Shown piece after piece: positions 7,309 to 14,468 of a DNA stretch of 15,562 bases (its first letter is position 1; each line of letters starts with the position of its first letter). The stretch spans positions 1 to 15,562 of the forward strand of contig JALRJW010000161.1 of assembly GCA_023268955.1 (NCBI GenBank), read 5' to 3'. The translations under genes were made by a program, and so were the position numbers. The notes under the pieces were generated by a model that searched no databases, was not told the DNA's origin, and saw only the letters and a program-made list of their open reading frames with translations. The DNA comes from Aliarcobacter sp. (GTDB lineage: Bacteria; Campylobacterota; Campylobacteria; Campylobacterales; Arcobacteraceae).

Positions 7309-7965
7309 ATGTTAATTGTTAGTGAAATTATTGAAAAAATAAAAGATATTCTGAGTTCAGATGGTCAAAATGGAAAGGTTTTTGATAAAGATGTTGCAAA
7401 TAGTTTAGAAATTACTCAAGCAAATTTTGCAACCATGAAAAATAGAGGAAAAATTCCCTATGAAAACATTCTTACATTTTGCGCTAAGAAAAAGATATCT
7501 ATAAATTGGCTTTTATTTAATCAAGACCCTGGGTCTTTAGTTGATACAACAGATAAATATTGGATTAAATATTTTCCTAGTGTTAGTGTTAGTGCAGGTG
7601 GTGGTGCTTTTGAAAATGAAGATGATTATGAGGCTTTAGATGTTCCTCCTTATTTTATAAACATGTTAGGTGGGGCTGAAAATTTAAAAAATATCGATGC
7701 TATAAATGTAACTGGTGATTCTATGGAGCCGACTTTGAATAATAGTAATATAGTTTTTTTAGATAAAAGTAAAACTAATTTATCTAGAGAAGGTATTTAT
7801 GCTTTCACTACTAATCATGGTTTATTCGTAAAAAGAATTCAAAAAAGAGTTGATGGAAAACTTGATATTATTTCAGATAACAAAGACTATCCCTTGCAAA
7901 TATTGCCTTCAAGTGAAGTTAATATTTTAGGAAAAGTGGTAGGTTCTTTTGGTAGAGTATACTAA
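7309..7965 (+). CDS. CI/LexA-like transcriptional regulator (HTH plus S24 peptidase domain)
   Basis: A 218-residue DNA-binding regulator. Residues 25-70 form a phage-CI-type helix-turn-helix (DKDVANSLEITQANFATMK, then RGKIPYE and INWLL). The C-terminal half is a S24 domain with the Ser138 motif GDSMEPTL (136-143) and a general-base Lys175 in FVKRIQK. An Ala96-Gly97 pair in SVSAGGG lies where LexA and CI are cleaved. Such proteins respond to stress or metabolic signals, with or without self-cleavage; the inducer cannot be read here. The ATG at 7309 follows AAAAGGA with 8-base spacing. It is divergent from the oxaloacetate operon and so is a candidate regulator of that operon and of itself. It could equally be a phage-derived or SOS-type regulator that happens to lie here; no other phage genes are present. 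Confidence 0.9.
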   Translation: MLIVSEIIEKIKDILSSDGQNGKVFDKDVANSLEITQANFATMKNRGKIPYENILTFCAKKKISINWLLFNQDPGSLVDTTDKYWIKYFPSVSVSAGGGAFENEDDYEALDVPPYFINMLGGAENLKNIDAINVTGDSMEPTLNNSNIVFLDKSKTNLSREGIYAFTTNHGLFVKRIQKRVDGKLDIISDNKDYPLQILPSSEVNILGKVVGSFGRVY

Positions 7966-7972
7966 ATAATTG

Positions 7973-8002
7973 TACTAAAAAAGAGTTAATTCTTTTTTAG
8001 TA
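7973..8002. terminator. Bidirectional hairpin between convergent genes
   Basis: A perfect 12-bp inverted repeat (7973-7984 and 7991-8002) with a 6-base loop. Runs of six A and six T lie within the stem. It starts 8 bases after the regulator's stop and covers the last codons of the minus-strand gene ending at 7975. It probably ends both transcripts, though no long U run follows on the plus strand. Confidence 0.65.
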
Positions 8003-8958
8003 TCTTCTAGTTCTCTTATAATATTATTATAAGAGTATCCTATAATATAACATGCATTGAAATCACTTTTTTCTAAAATAACTTTCAAATCTTTTATATT
8101 TTTCATTTGTATTATTGAGTTTGATAGTAATGAATTATCATTTTTTGATAAATATATACTCTTTCCATATGAAAAATGTTTGTTTAAAAATTTTATTTCA
8201 TTTGAATTGATTTCTTCATTCTCAATTTGACATATAATAAATTTCTCACTTTTGCCATGTTCTGCTATTTTAAGTTTTTTATCAATAAAAATAGGTTTAA
8301 AATAATCTGAGTTTTTGATTTTATTGAAATCAAATTCATCTTTTAAAAATGAATAAACATCTAAAAATGAATTAATATATAGCTTAGGTACTCTTATTCT
8401 TTGAAAATAATTGTCATTAAAGGTAAAAGAGGTCTCAAACATAGAATGTTCTATAAAATTTTCAAAGATATGTATTTTATTAAAAACTTGATAATTTGGA
8501 TAAATTGCATCTAATAGTGTTTTATTGTTTGAAAAAATAATACTATTGTCATCAATATCGTCAATATTTGAAATAAATTTATCTAAGCTCTCATTTAAAA
8601 GATAACAATTCTCTATCTTTTGTTCTTTTAAAAGATAGAACGAATAATCATCACAATAAAAAGCATTAAGATTTTTAAGTGCAAGTTTATATCTAACAAA
8701 TGAATAAATGCTTTTTTGAATATTAGCAACTTTTATCCAAGCAATTTCATCATCAATAATTTCAACATCATCCCCTTCAAATACAATGCAAAATGCACCT
8801 TTACTAACAGCTTCATTAATGTCGTTTTTATTTTTAGCAAAAAAAAGATCACCTTCTTTTACTTTTGAAATATTTTTTTTAAAAGAGTATACAAATGAGA
8901 TAAATGGAGAATTAATTATTTCTCCATTTAATATATCAGTAACAGAAGTGATATTCAC
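7975..8958 (-). CDS. Mur-ligase-like protein without ATP-binding loop, 327 aa
   Basis: The first 95 residues resemble the N-terminal UDP-MurNAc-binding domain of MurE/MurF: a KVKEGDLFFA motif (32-41), an A-x-x-K-G-A helix end (50-55) and VANIQKSIYSFVRYKL, which corresponds to the segment just before the P-loop. Where Mur ligases carry TGSxGKTT, this protein has NAFYCDDYSFYLL (98-110), and no Walker A, catalytic Lys or substrate-binding pattern follows. The remaining 220 residues are Asn/Lys/Ile-rich and unrecognised. It is therefore probably not a ligase. A lineage-specific structural or regulatory relic is my inference. It starts with a GTG overlapping the metG stop by one base (TAGTG), so translation is likely coupled. 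No independent Shine-Dalgarno is evident. Confidence 0.7.
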   Translation of the reverse strand: MNITSVTDILNGEIINSPFISFVYSFKKNISKVKEGDLFFAKNKNDINEAVSKGAFCIVFEGDDVEIIDDEIAWIKVANIQKSIYSFVRYKLALKNLNAFYCDDYSFYLLKEQKIENCYLLNESLDKFISNIDDIDDNSIIFSNNKTLLDAIYPNYQVFNKIHIFENFIEHSMFETSFTFNDNYFQRIRVPKLYINSFLDVYSFLKDEFDFNKIKNSDYFKPIFIDKKLKIAEHGKSEKFIICQIENEEINSNEIKFLNKHFSYGKSIYLSKNDNSLLSNSIIQMKNIKDLKVILEKSDFNACYIIGYSYNNIIRELEDTKKELTLF

Positions 8959-10922
8959 TAGCTTATTTTAGTACCTGATTTTTTAGGCGCTTCTGGTCTA
9001 ATTAAAGATAAACCATTTTCATCTTTTGCTGCCATTAGCATACCTTCAGAAAGCATTCCCATAAGTTTTGCAGGTTTAAGATTTGCTACAACACATGCTT
9101 GTGTTCCTATTAAATCAGAAGGAGAGTAAAACTCTTTAATTCCAGCTAGAATTTGTCTATTTCTTCCTTCACCTAAATCAACTTGAAGTTTTAATAATTT
9201 TGCTGATTTTGGAACTTCCTCAGCTTCTACAATAGTTCCAATTTTTAATGAAGTTTGGAAAAATTGGTCAATAGTGATTAAATTATCATCTTGTTCATTT
9301 GGTGCATCAGATTTTTTCTCTTGAGATTTTTTAGGTTCTTCTTTTTTGTCTTGTTCTTTTTCATTAGCTGGTTGCTCTAATAAAATCTCTTCAATTCTTG
9401 GGAATAATTGATCAACTTTAGTAATAGTAGTCGTTGTAATTAATTCTCTATCTTTTAATAGTTTATTAAAGTTTTCAGTATTAATTTGAATTCCTAAACA
9501 CTCAGAAATTTTAGCAATTTTTTCAGGCATAACTGAATCTAAAAGTAGGGCAACTTTAGCCATAATATTTGTAATTAAAGCAACTAAAGCCATAGCTTCA
9601 TCAGCTTTTCCATCTTTCATTTTTGCCCAAGGTTCATAATCACCAATTGCTTTATTTGCAATAGTTAAAATTTTCCAAATATCTTCTAAAAATCTATTGA
9701 TTTGCATATTGTATAAATATCCATCAAGATTATCTAATAGTGCATTTACTTCATCAAGTTCTTTTTGATGGAACTTAGCAACATCAACACTATCAATTTT
9801 ATAGTCAAAATATTTACCACTCATACCAATGATTCTATTTAATAAGTTACCTAAATCATTTCCAAGGTCTGAGTTAATTCTATCCATTAATGCTTTTTGT
9901 GAAAAATCTCCATCTTGACCAAATGGTACTTCTCTAAGCATGAAATATCTAAATGAATCAAGCCCATAAGCATCAGCAACTTCTTTAGGATTAACAACAT
10001 TTCCTTTTGACTTAGACATTTTTTGTCCGTCCCTTGTCCACCAACCGTGAGCTGCAATATGTTTTGGTAAAGGTAAATCCAAAGACATTAAAAATGCTGG
10101 CCAATAAATAGCATGGAATCTTAAAATATCTTTTCCAACTAATTGAACATTAGCAGGCCAGAAGTTCATGTTTTCTTCTTTGTCTCCATAACCTAAAGCA
10201 GTGATATAGTTCATTAAAGCATCTAACCAAACGTACATTACGTGTTTTGGCTCATTCATACTTTCAGGTAATTTTATACCCCAATCAAATGAAGTTCTTG
10301 AAATAGATAAATCTTTTAATCCACCTTTTACAAAGTTTGTAATTTCATTTTTCTTAGCTCTTGGTAAAATACAATCTTCGTTTTCTTCATACCATTTAAT
10401 TAATTTATCTTCATATTTAGATAGCTTAAAGAAATAACTCTCTTCTTTAACAATTGAAGTTGGTCTTCCGCATTCAGGACAGAACTCTTCATCTACAAGT
10501 TGTTTTTCAGTAAAAAAAGTTTCACAAGGTACGCAGTAAAAACCTTCATACTCACCTTTGTAAATATCACCTTTATCATACATTGTTTGAAATGCTTTTT
10601 GAACACCAATTTTATGTTCAGCATCAGTTGTTCTGATGAATTTATCATAAGTGATATCAAAATCATCCCATAAAGCTCTAAACTTTCCAGAAATTTCATC
10701 AGCATACTCTTGAGATGTTTTTCCTCTTAATTCAGCACTTTGAGAGATTTTTTGACCGTGTTCATCTGTTCCTGTCAAAAAGTAAGTATTATAACCAGCA
10801 AGTCTTGAGTATCTTGCTAACATATCAGCAATAATAGTTGTGTAAGCATGACCAATATGCGCAATATCATTTACATAATAAATTGGTGTAGTTATATATA
10901 CATTTTTACAAGTTTGTTCCAT
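8958..10922 (-). CDS. metG: Methionyl-tRNA synthetase
   Basis: Charges tRNA-Met, including the initiator tRNA found at the start of this window. The 654 residues comprise a class Ia catalytic core with HIGH (22-25), a zinc knuckle with Cys130, Cys133, Cys148 and Cys151, and KMSKS (301-305). An alpha-helical anticodon domain follows, with NxxxxPWxxxK-like elements around 423-436. A Lys/Glu/Gln-rich flexible linker (about 517-546) leads to a C-terminal EMAPII-like tRNA-binding domain (about 551-644). All catalytic motifs are intact. The ATG at 10922 is preceded by AAAAGGT at good spacing. The gene lies 25 bases after the small Cys protein and overlaps the next gene by one base. No T-box or S-box leader is present. 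Confidence 0.98.
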   Translation of the reverse strand: MEQTCKNVYITTPIYYVNDIAHIGHAYTTIIADMLARYSRLAGYNTYFLTGTDEHGQKISQSAELRGKTSQEYADEISGKFRALWDDFDITYDKFIRTTDAEHKIGVQKAFQTMYDKGDIYKGEYEGFYCVPCETFFTEKQLVDEEFCPECGRPTSIVKEESYFFKLSKYEDKLIKWYEENEDCILPRAKKNEITNFVKGGLKDLSISRTSFDWGIKLPESMNEPKHVMYVWLDALMNYITALGYGDKEENMNFWPANVQLVGKDILRFHAIYWPAFLMSLDLPLPKHIAAHGWWTRDGQKMSKSKGNVVNPKEVADAYGLDSFRYFMLREVPFGQDGDFSQKALMDRINSDLGNDLGNLLNRIIGMSGKYFDYKIDSVDVAKFHQKELDEVNALLDNLDGYLYNMQINRFLEDIWKILTIANKAIGDYEPWAKMKDGKADEAMALVALITNIMAKVALLLDSVMPEKIAKISECLGIQINTENFNKLLKDRELITTTTITKVDQLFPRIEEILLEQPANEKEQDKKEEPKKSQEKKSDAPNEQDDNLITIDQFFQTSLKIGTIVEAEEVPKSAKLLKLQVDLGEGRNRQILAGIKEFYSPSDLIGTQACVVANLKPAKLMGMLSEGMLMAAKDENGLSLIRPEAPKKSGTKIS

Positions 10923-10947
10923 TTTTTACCTTTTTTAAATTTAACTT

Positions 10948-11154
10948 TTAGAATTCAAATCCACCGCCAGAACCTTTGTTCATCGATTCATATACGGCAA
11001 TTACATATTTTTTTCTTAATTCACATTCAAAGAATTGTTCACAAGGATTGCAAGAATTAAAACCTTTGTCATTTTGACAAGATTGAAGAACTTTTAATTG
11101 TTCTTCTAGTTTTAATTCCCATTCATCAAGAATTTTTTCTTCACTGTTATGCAT
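10948..11154 (-). CDS. Small conserved four-cysteine protein, 68 aa
   Basis: A small soluble protein of unknown function. The N-terminal 25 residues are a charged amphipathic helix. Cys26, Cys35, Cys38 and Cys44 form a Cx8CxxCx5C cluster suited to binding zinc or an Fe-S cluster. The C-terminus, RKKYVIAVYESMNKGSGGG then FEF, is unusually distinctive for an unknown and suggests strong conservation. From memory a similar small gene sits between fbp and the methionyl-tRNA synthetase gene in Campylobacter. Its ATG lies inside the end of fbp (8-base overlap) and only a weak AGAAG precedes it, so coupled translation is likely. The junction also contains a palindrome, GTTTACTGTAAAC (11155-11167). 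The reading frame is well supported by codon use and position; no biochemical role can be assigned. Confidence 0.85.
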   Translation of the reverse strand: MHNSEEKILDEWELKLEEQLKVLQSCQNDKGFNSCNPCEQFFECELRKKYVIAVYESMNKGSGGGFEF

Positions 11155-11989
11155 GTTTACTGTAAACTTCTAATACTCTGTTTATTTCAGTTTTAGAACC
11201 AAAAAAACAAGGTGTTGTATCATGAATATGAGTAGTTTCAACTTCTAATACTCTTTTATGACCATCGATAGCTGCTCCATTTGCTTTTTCATATACATAT
11301 GCAAAAGGGAAAACTTCAAATAGTTGTCTAAGTTTTCCTTTTGGTCTATCAGTTGTTCCTGGATAAGAAAATAATCCACCACCTTTTAATAAAATTTGGT
11401 GTAAATCAGGAACCATACCACCTGAATATCTTAATCTATATCCATCATTAAAAATATCATCAATCATTTCTTTATGAAAAGGTGCCCAACAGTTTTGAGT
11501 CGAACCTGGAGCATTTAATTTACCTTTCTCATTTAAAACAATATTTTGAATAAATTTAAACTCACCATTTTGCAGTCTATACATTTTAACGTCATCAATA
11601 GCTGTAACCATTTCAACTCTAGGTCCAAAAACTACATAAACAGAAGCAATAATATTTTTTGCGTTAAATTCGTTTTTGTAAATACCAAAAATTGAACCAA
11701 CTGAAAGATTTACATCAACTAAAGATGAACCATCCAATGGATCATATGCAATTAAATATTGACCATTTTCATTTAAATTAACGATTGAATCTTGTTCTTC
11801 AGATACAATAGCTTTTATACTTGGAACTTTTTTAAAAATTTCTTCAATAATCTCATCACTTGCAATATCAAGTTTTAATTGAGTATCTCCAGTTGAGTTT
11901 TCTTGTTCACTTTTACCTGTGTCACCAGTCTGTATTAAATGTTTAATTTTTATTGCTGATTCTTTAATAGCTTCAATAATCTCTTGCAT
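11147..11989 (-). CDS. fbp: Fructose-1,6-bisphosphatase, class I
   Basis: Hydrolyses fructose 1,6-bisphosphate to fructose 6-phosphate, the committed gluconeogenic step, in the cytoplasm. At 280 residues it is shorter than the E. coli enzyme but carries the metal and substrate sites: VSEEQD (62-67), YDPLDGSS (82-89), RYSGGMVPDLHQIL (187-200) and Glu225 in KLRQLFEVFP (219-228). I start at the ATG at 11989 rather than the TTG one codon earlier, because AGAGAA lies at a workable distance only from the ATG. It is the first gene of the fbp, small Cys protein, metG, Mur-like run. The mobB gene that I recall next to fbp in Campylobacter is absent here, with only about 100 bases of spacer upstream. 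Confidence 0.97.
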   Translation of the reverse strand: MQEIIEAIKESAIKIKHLIQTGDTGKSEQENSTGDTQLKLDIASDEIIEEIFKKVPSIKAIVSEEQDSIVNLNENGQYLIAYDPLDGSSLVDVNLSVGSIFGIYKNEFNAKNIIASVYVVFGPRVEMVTAIDDVKMYRLQNGEFKFIQNIVLNEKGKLNAPGSTQNCWAPFHKEMIDDIFNDGYRLRYSGGMVPDLHQILLKGGGLFSYPGTTDRPKGKLRQLFEVFPFAYVYEKANGAAIDGHKRVLEVETTHIHDTTPCFFGSKTEINRVLEVYSKHA

Positions 11990-12040
11990 CAATTCTCTTT
12001 GTCTTAGTTTTAGGTAGGATTTTAACTAATTATTGGTTAA

Positions 12041-12046
12041 ATTATA
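12041..12046 (-). promoter_or_regulatory. -10 box of the fbp-metG operon
   Basis: A perfect TATAAT on the minus strand, 51 bases upstream of the fbp start, with no clear -35. It is back to back with the lipoprotein -10 box 17 bases away, so the two promoters share upstream DNA and may interfere with each other. Confidence 0.5.
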
Positions 12047-12063
12047 TTAAAAGAAATTTGAAG

Positions 12064-12069
12064 TATAAT
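12064..12069 (+). promoter_or_regulatory. -10 box of the lipoprotein gene
   Basis: TATAAT lies 20 bases before the lipoprotein ATG at 12090. No -35 consensus lies at standard spacing. The gene has a strong AAGGAG ribosome binding site at 12080-12085. Confidence 0.6.
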
Positions 12070-12089
12070 CCATTGTTTTAAGGAGTAAT

Positions 12090-12575
12090 ATGAAAAGTTT
12101 ATTAGTAGTTTTGTCATCAATATTGATGTCAATTTTTTTAGTTTCTTGCAGTTCGAAGTCTGCTTTAGAGTATTTTAATAAAAGTGATGTTGAAGCTAGG
12201 GCATTTCAAGAGAGTAAAAAAGGTGATTTTATAGAAAATGGAAGTCCAAAAATTATATTATGGGCTACATATTTAAATAATATAGATGGTGAAAAATATA
12301 ATAAATATGAACATTTTTTAGTTTCAGTTTATACATCAAATTCTGATGTTCAAGGCATTAATGAATTAAATTATAGCTTTAAATTAAATGAAGAAAGTTC
12401 TTTTTATATTAAAAAAATCAATAAAGAAGATAAATTGTTAAAGTTAATTTCAAAAAACAGTTGGGGTGAATATTACTTAGTTATGTTTAATAAAAATGAA
12501 AATGAACAACAATTATTGTCATTAATAAAAAACAATAATAATCTTATAAACTTATCATTTTCAAAAGCTCATTAG
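12090..12575 (+). CDS. Putative lipoprotein of unknown function, 161 aa
   Basis: The N-terminus is a type II signal peptide: MK, a hydrophobic stretch to residue 18, then the lipobox LVSC with Cys20 as the lipidation site, followed by SSKS. The mature part is hydrophilic and probably beta-rich, with no recognised domain. Serine rather than aspartate at +2 predicts outer-membrane sorting by the E. coli rule. It is transcribed alone from its own promoter and converges on slt, overlapping the end of slt by 32 bases. From memory a putative lipoprotein gene occupies the same place between fbp and slt in Campylobacter, so the pairing with a peptidoglycan lyase may be old, but a shared function is only inference. 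Confidence 0.88.
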   Translation: MKSLLVVLSSILMSIFLVSCSSKSALEYFNKSDVEARAFQESKKGDFIENGSPKIILWATYLNNIDGEKYNKYEHFLVSVYTSNSDVQGINELNYSFKLNEESSFYIKKINKEDKLLKLISKNSWGEYYLVMFNKNENEQQLLSLIKNNNNLINLSFSKAH

Positions 12576-14193
12576 TAGTAATTTTTTCTTCTTTATTTAG
12601 GTAATTATAGTAAATTAAGTAATTACCTAATACCTTTTTTCCATATTTTTTTGTTTGTTCATATGAGATTAATTCCATAGAAAAAAATGGATCATATTTA
12701 TATTTGTTTTTAAAAATCTCTTTTTTTAATTGGCTTTTTAAGTATCCAGCACCACCGTTATATGCGTATGCAACCATTAAAATATTATTATTAAACTGCT
12801 TATTTAAAACATCAATATGTTTTTTTGCATATTCAATATTTGTTTTTGGAATAAACTGATGATAAACATTGTACTCTTCATTTTTTATTTTTGCTAAATC
12901 TTCTGATAAAAATGGCATTATTTGCATAACACCTTGGGCTGTTGCATATGAAATTGAAGATGGAATAAAATTACTTTCTTGTTTAGCAATAGAGTACATT
13001 AAGACTTTATCTTTTAACTCAAATTGATTAAAAACATCCTCATAAGGTGTAATAAAATACTGTTTTTTAAATTTATGAAATTTATGCAAAATATAAACAT
13101 AGTGAGGAAGAGTGTTTTCATCTGTAAAGATATTGTAATATTTTTCTAACTTTTTGTCATCAACTCCAGTTTTTACATCATCTAAAACTTTTATCCATTC
13201 AAATTGATTAACATAATTAAAATCTGATTTCTGATTTTTTAATTGCACATTAAAAGAAATATTTTGTATTTCTTGATTTAATAACTCTTTTGCATAAATT
13301 GAGTAAATATTATTATCCCAAGAGCTAGCTAGCTGCTCTAAATATTCTTTATTATTTGTAAGTTTGTATTGCCAAAAAAGTATATTGTCTTTATCCATTT
13401 TATAAAATGCTTTTTTATTGGCATTTTCTAAAAATTCTAATGCTTTATTATTTTTCTCATACTTAATTGCATTTATTGCAAGATTAAAAGAAGTGTAAAA
13501 ATCGACATTTTCATTAATTTGAAAATTTAGTAACGATTTTTGAGCTGTTTTAAAATCATCATTATTAGTGATAATTGAAATAAACTTTGTAAAATCATTA
13601 TTTAAAGATAATTTCTGTAAAAAATCATCTTCATAATTTTTATTGAAATTCCATACTCTAAAGTTATGATTTGTTTGCAAGAAAAGTCTATAGAACCTGT
13701 TTACATTCTCTTCTTTTAAAGCTTTTAATCTATCGTTACTTAAAAGTATTTCTAAATCATTTTTTAAAGTAGGGTAATCATTTATTCTAGGAATAATTTC
13801 CTCTTTTAAAGTTTTTCTTCTAATTTTAGTTGCTTCATTTAATGTTAAACCCAAAGCTAAACATTTATCATCTTTTTTTAATAAAAGTTTTAAGTTGCTT
13901 GTAAAACAATCAAATTCATAATCAGTTAAATTAGTAAAATTTTTTGAAAATGCTTGTTTTACTCTACCTTGTTGATTTTTAGCCATTTCAAGAGCTTTTA
14001 ATGCTTCATCTTTTTTAATGTTTTCATTTTGCAAAAATTGAATAATAAAAAAATCTTTTGCATATGATCTAGGTTTTTCTTCTAACCACTCTAAAGTAAT
14101 TTTAAAGTCATCTTTTAAAAAAGTTGTGTTTTCTATGGAAGCATTTAAAGTAAGTGTTGCAAAAACACTTACTAGTAGGGTTTTATTAAACAT
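12544..14193 (-). CDS. slt: Soluble lytic murein transglycosylase
   Basis: Periplasmic enzyme that cleaves peptidoglycan between MurNAc and GlcNAc, forming 1,6-anhydroMurNAc. Residues 1-18 look like a Sec signal peptide (AT-LTLNAS cleavage region, no lipobox). Residues about 30-380 are a long helical region like the superhelical ring of Slt70. The C-terminal catalytic domain has KQESNF with Glu406 as acid/base, TAQGVMQIMP (418-427) and AYAYNGGAGY (475-484). The length of 549 is near that of Campylobacter Slt and below E. coli Slt70. It starts 2 bases after the yggT stop, in the gltX-yggT-slt run. Its last 32 bases overlap the convergent lipoprotein gene. Confidence 0.95.
   Translation of the reverse strand: MFNKTLLVSVFATLTLNASIENTTFLKDDFKITLEWLEEKPRSYAKDFFIIQFLQNENIKKDEALKALEMAKNQQGRVKQAFSKNFTNLTDYEFDCFTSNLKLLLKKDDKCLALGLTLNEATKIRRKTLKEEIIPRINDYPTLKNDLEILLSNDRLKALKEENVNRFYRLFLQTNHNFRVWNFNKNYEDDFLQKLSLNNDFTKFISIITNNDDFKTAQKSLLNFQINENVDFYTSFNLAINAIKYEKNNKALEFLENANKKAFYKMDKDNILFWQYKLTNNKEYLEQLASSWDNNIYSIYAKELLNQEIQNISFNVQLKNQKSDFNYVNQFEWIKVLDDVKTGVDDKKLEKYYNIFTDENTLPHYVYILHKFHKFKKQYFITPYEDVFNQFELKDKVLMYSIAKQESNFIPSSISYATAQGVMQIMPFLSEDLAKIKNEEYNVYHQFIPKTNIEYAKKHIDVLNKQFNNNILMVAYAYNGGAGYLKSQLKKEIFKNKYKYDPFFSMELISYEQTKKYGKKVLGNYLIYYNYLNKEEKITTNELLKMISL
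12597..12640 (+). terminator. Probable terminator of the lipoprotein gene, inside slt
   Basis: A perfect 11-bp inverted repeat (12597-12607 and 12620-12630) with a 12-base loop, followed 4 bases later by six T (12635-12640). It starts 22 bases after the lipoprotein stop and lies wholly within the 3' coding region of slt on the other strand. The large loop lowers certainty. Confidence 0.55.
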
Positions 14194-14195
14194 AA

Positions 14196-14468
14196 TTAAA
14201 CGAATAATCTACCTAAGAAAGTTTCAATAAATATTAAAATTAAGATTAATATTACAGGTGCTAAATCCATTCCACCAAAAACAGTTGGAATATATCTTCT
14301 AATAAATGCATATGCAGGTTCAGTTAATCTATAAAGCATTTGCACAATTGGATTATATGGATCAGGTCTTACCCATGAAAGTAGGGCTGAAATAATAATA
14401 ATCCATTTATATAAAAATACAACTGTTAAAACTACAGTTAATATTGAAGAGATAAAAGCGTCTATCAT
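14196..14468 (-). CDS. YggT family membrane protein
   Basis: A 90-residue integral membrane protein with two hydrophobic helices (about 7-32 and 66-88) around the family signature SWVRPDPYNPIVQMLYRLTEP split across residues 31-51, followed by an amphipathic AFIRRYIPTV stretch. YggT proteins are widespread; roles in osmotic or ion homeostasis and in cell division have been proposed but not settled. AGGAG lies upstream at good distance. The start overlaps the gltX stop in an ATGA junction, and slt follows after 2 bases, so the three genes are probably translated from one message. Confidence 0.93.
   Translation of the reverse strand: MIDAFISSILTVVLTVVFLYKWIIIISALLSWVRPDPYNPIVQMLYRLTEPAYAFIRRYIPTVFGGMDLAPVILILILIFIETFLGRLFV

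Noticed and set aside
11990..12089. A mobB gene next to fbp, as recalled in Campylobacter
   Set aside because: Only about 100 bases separate fbp from the lipoprotein gene, and they hold the two divergent -10 boxes and no coding sequence.
12512..12539. 8-bp inverted repeat with a 12-base loop as the slt terminator (minus strand)
   Set aside because: The stem is short and purely AT-rich apart from one pair, the loop is large, and no clean T run follows. Such repeats are expected by chance here.
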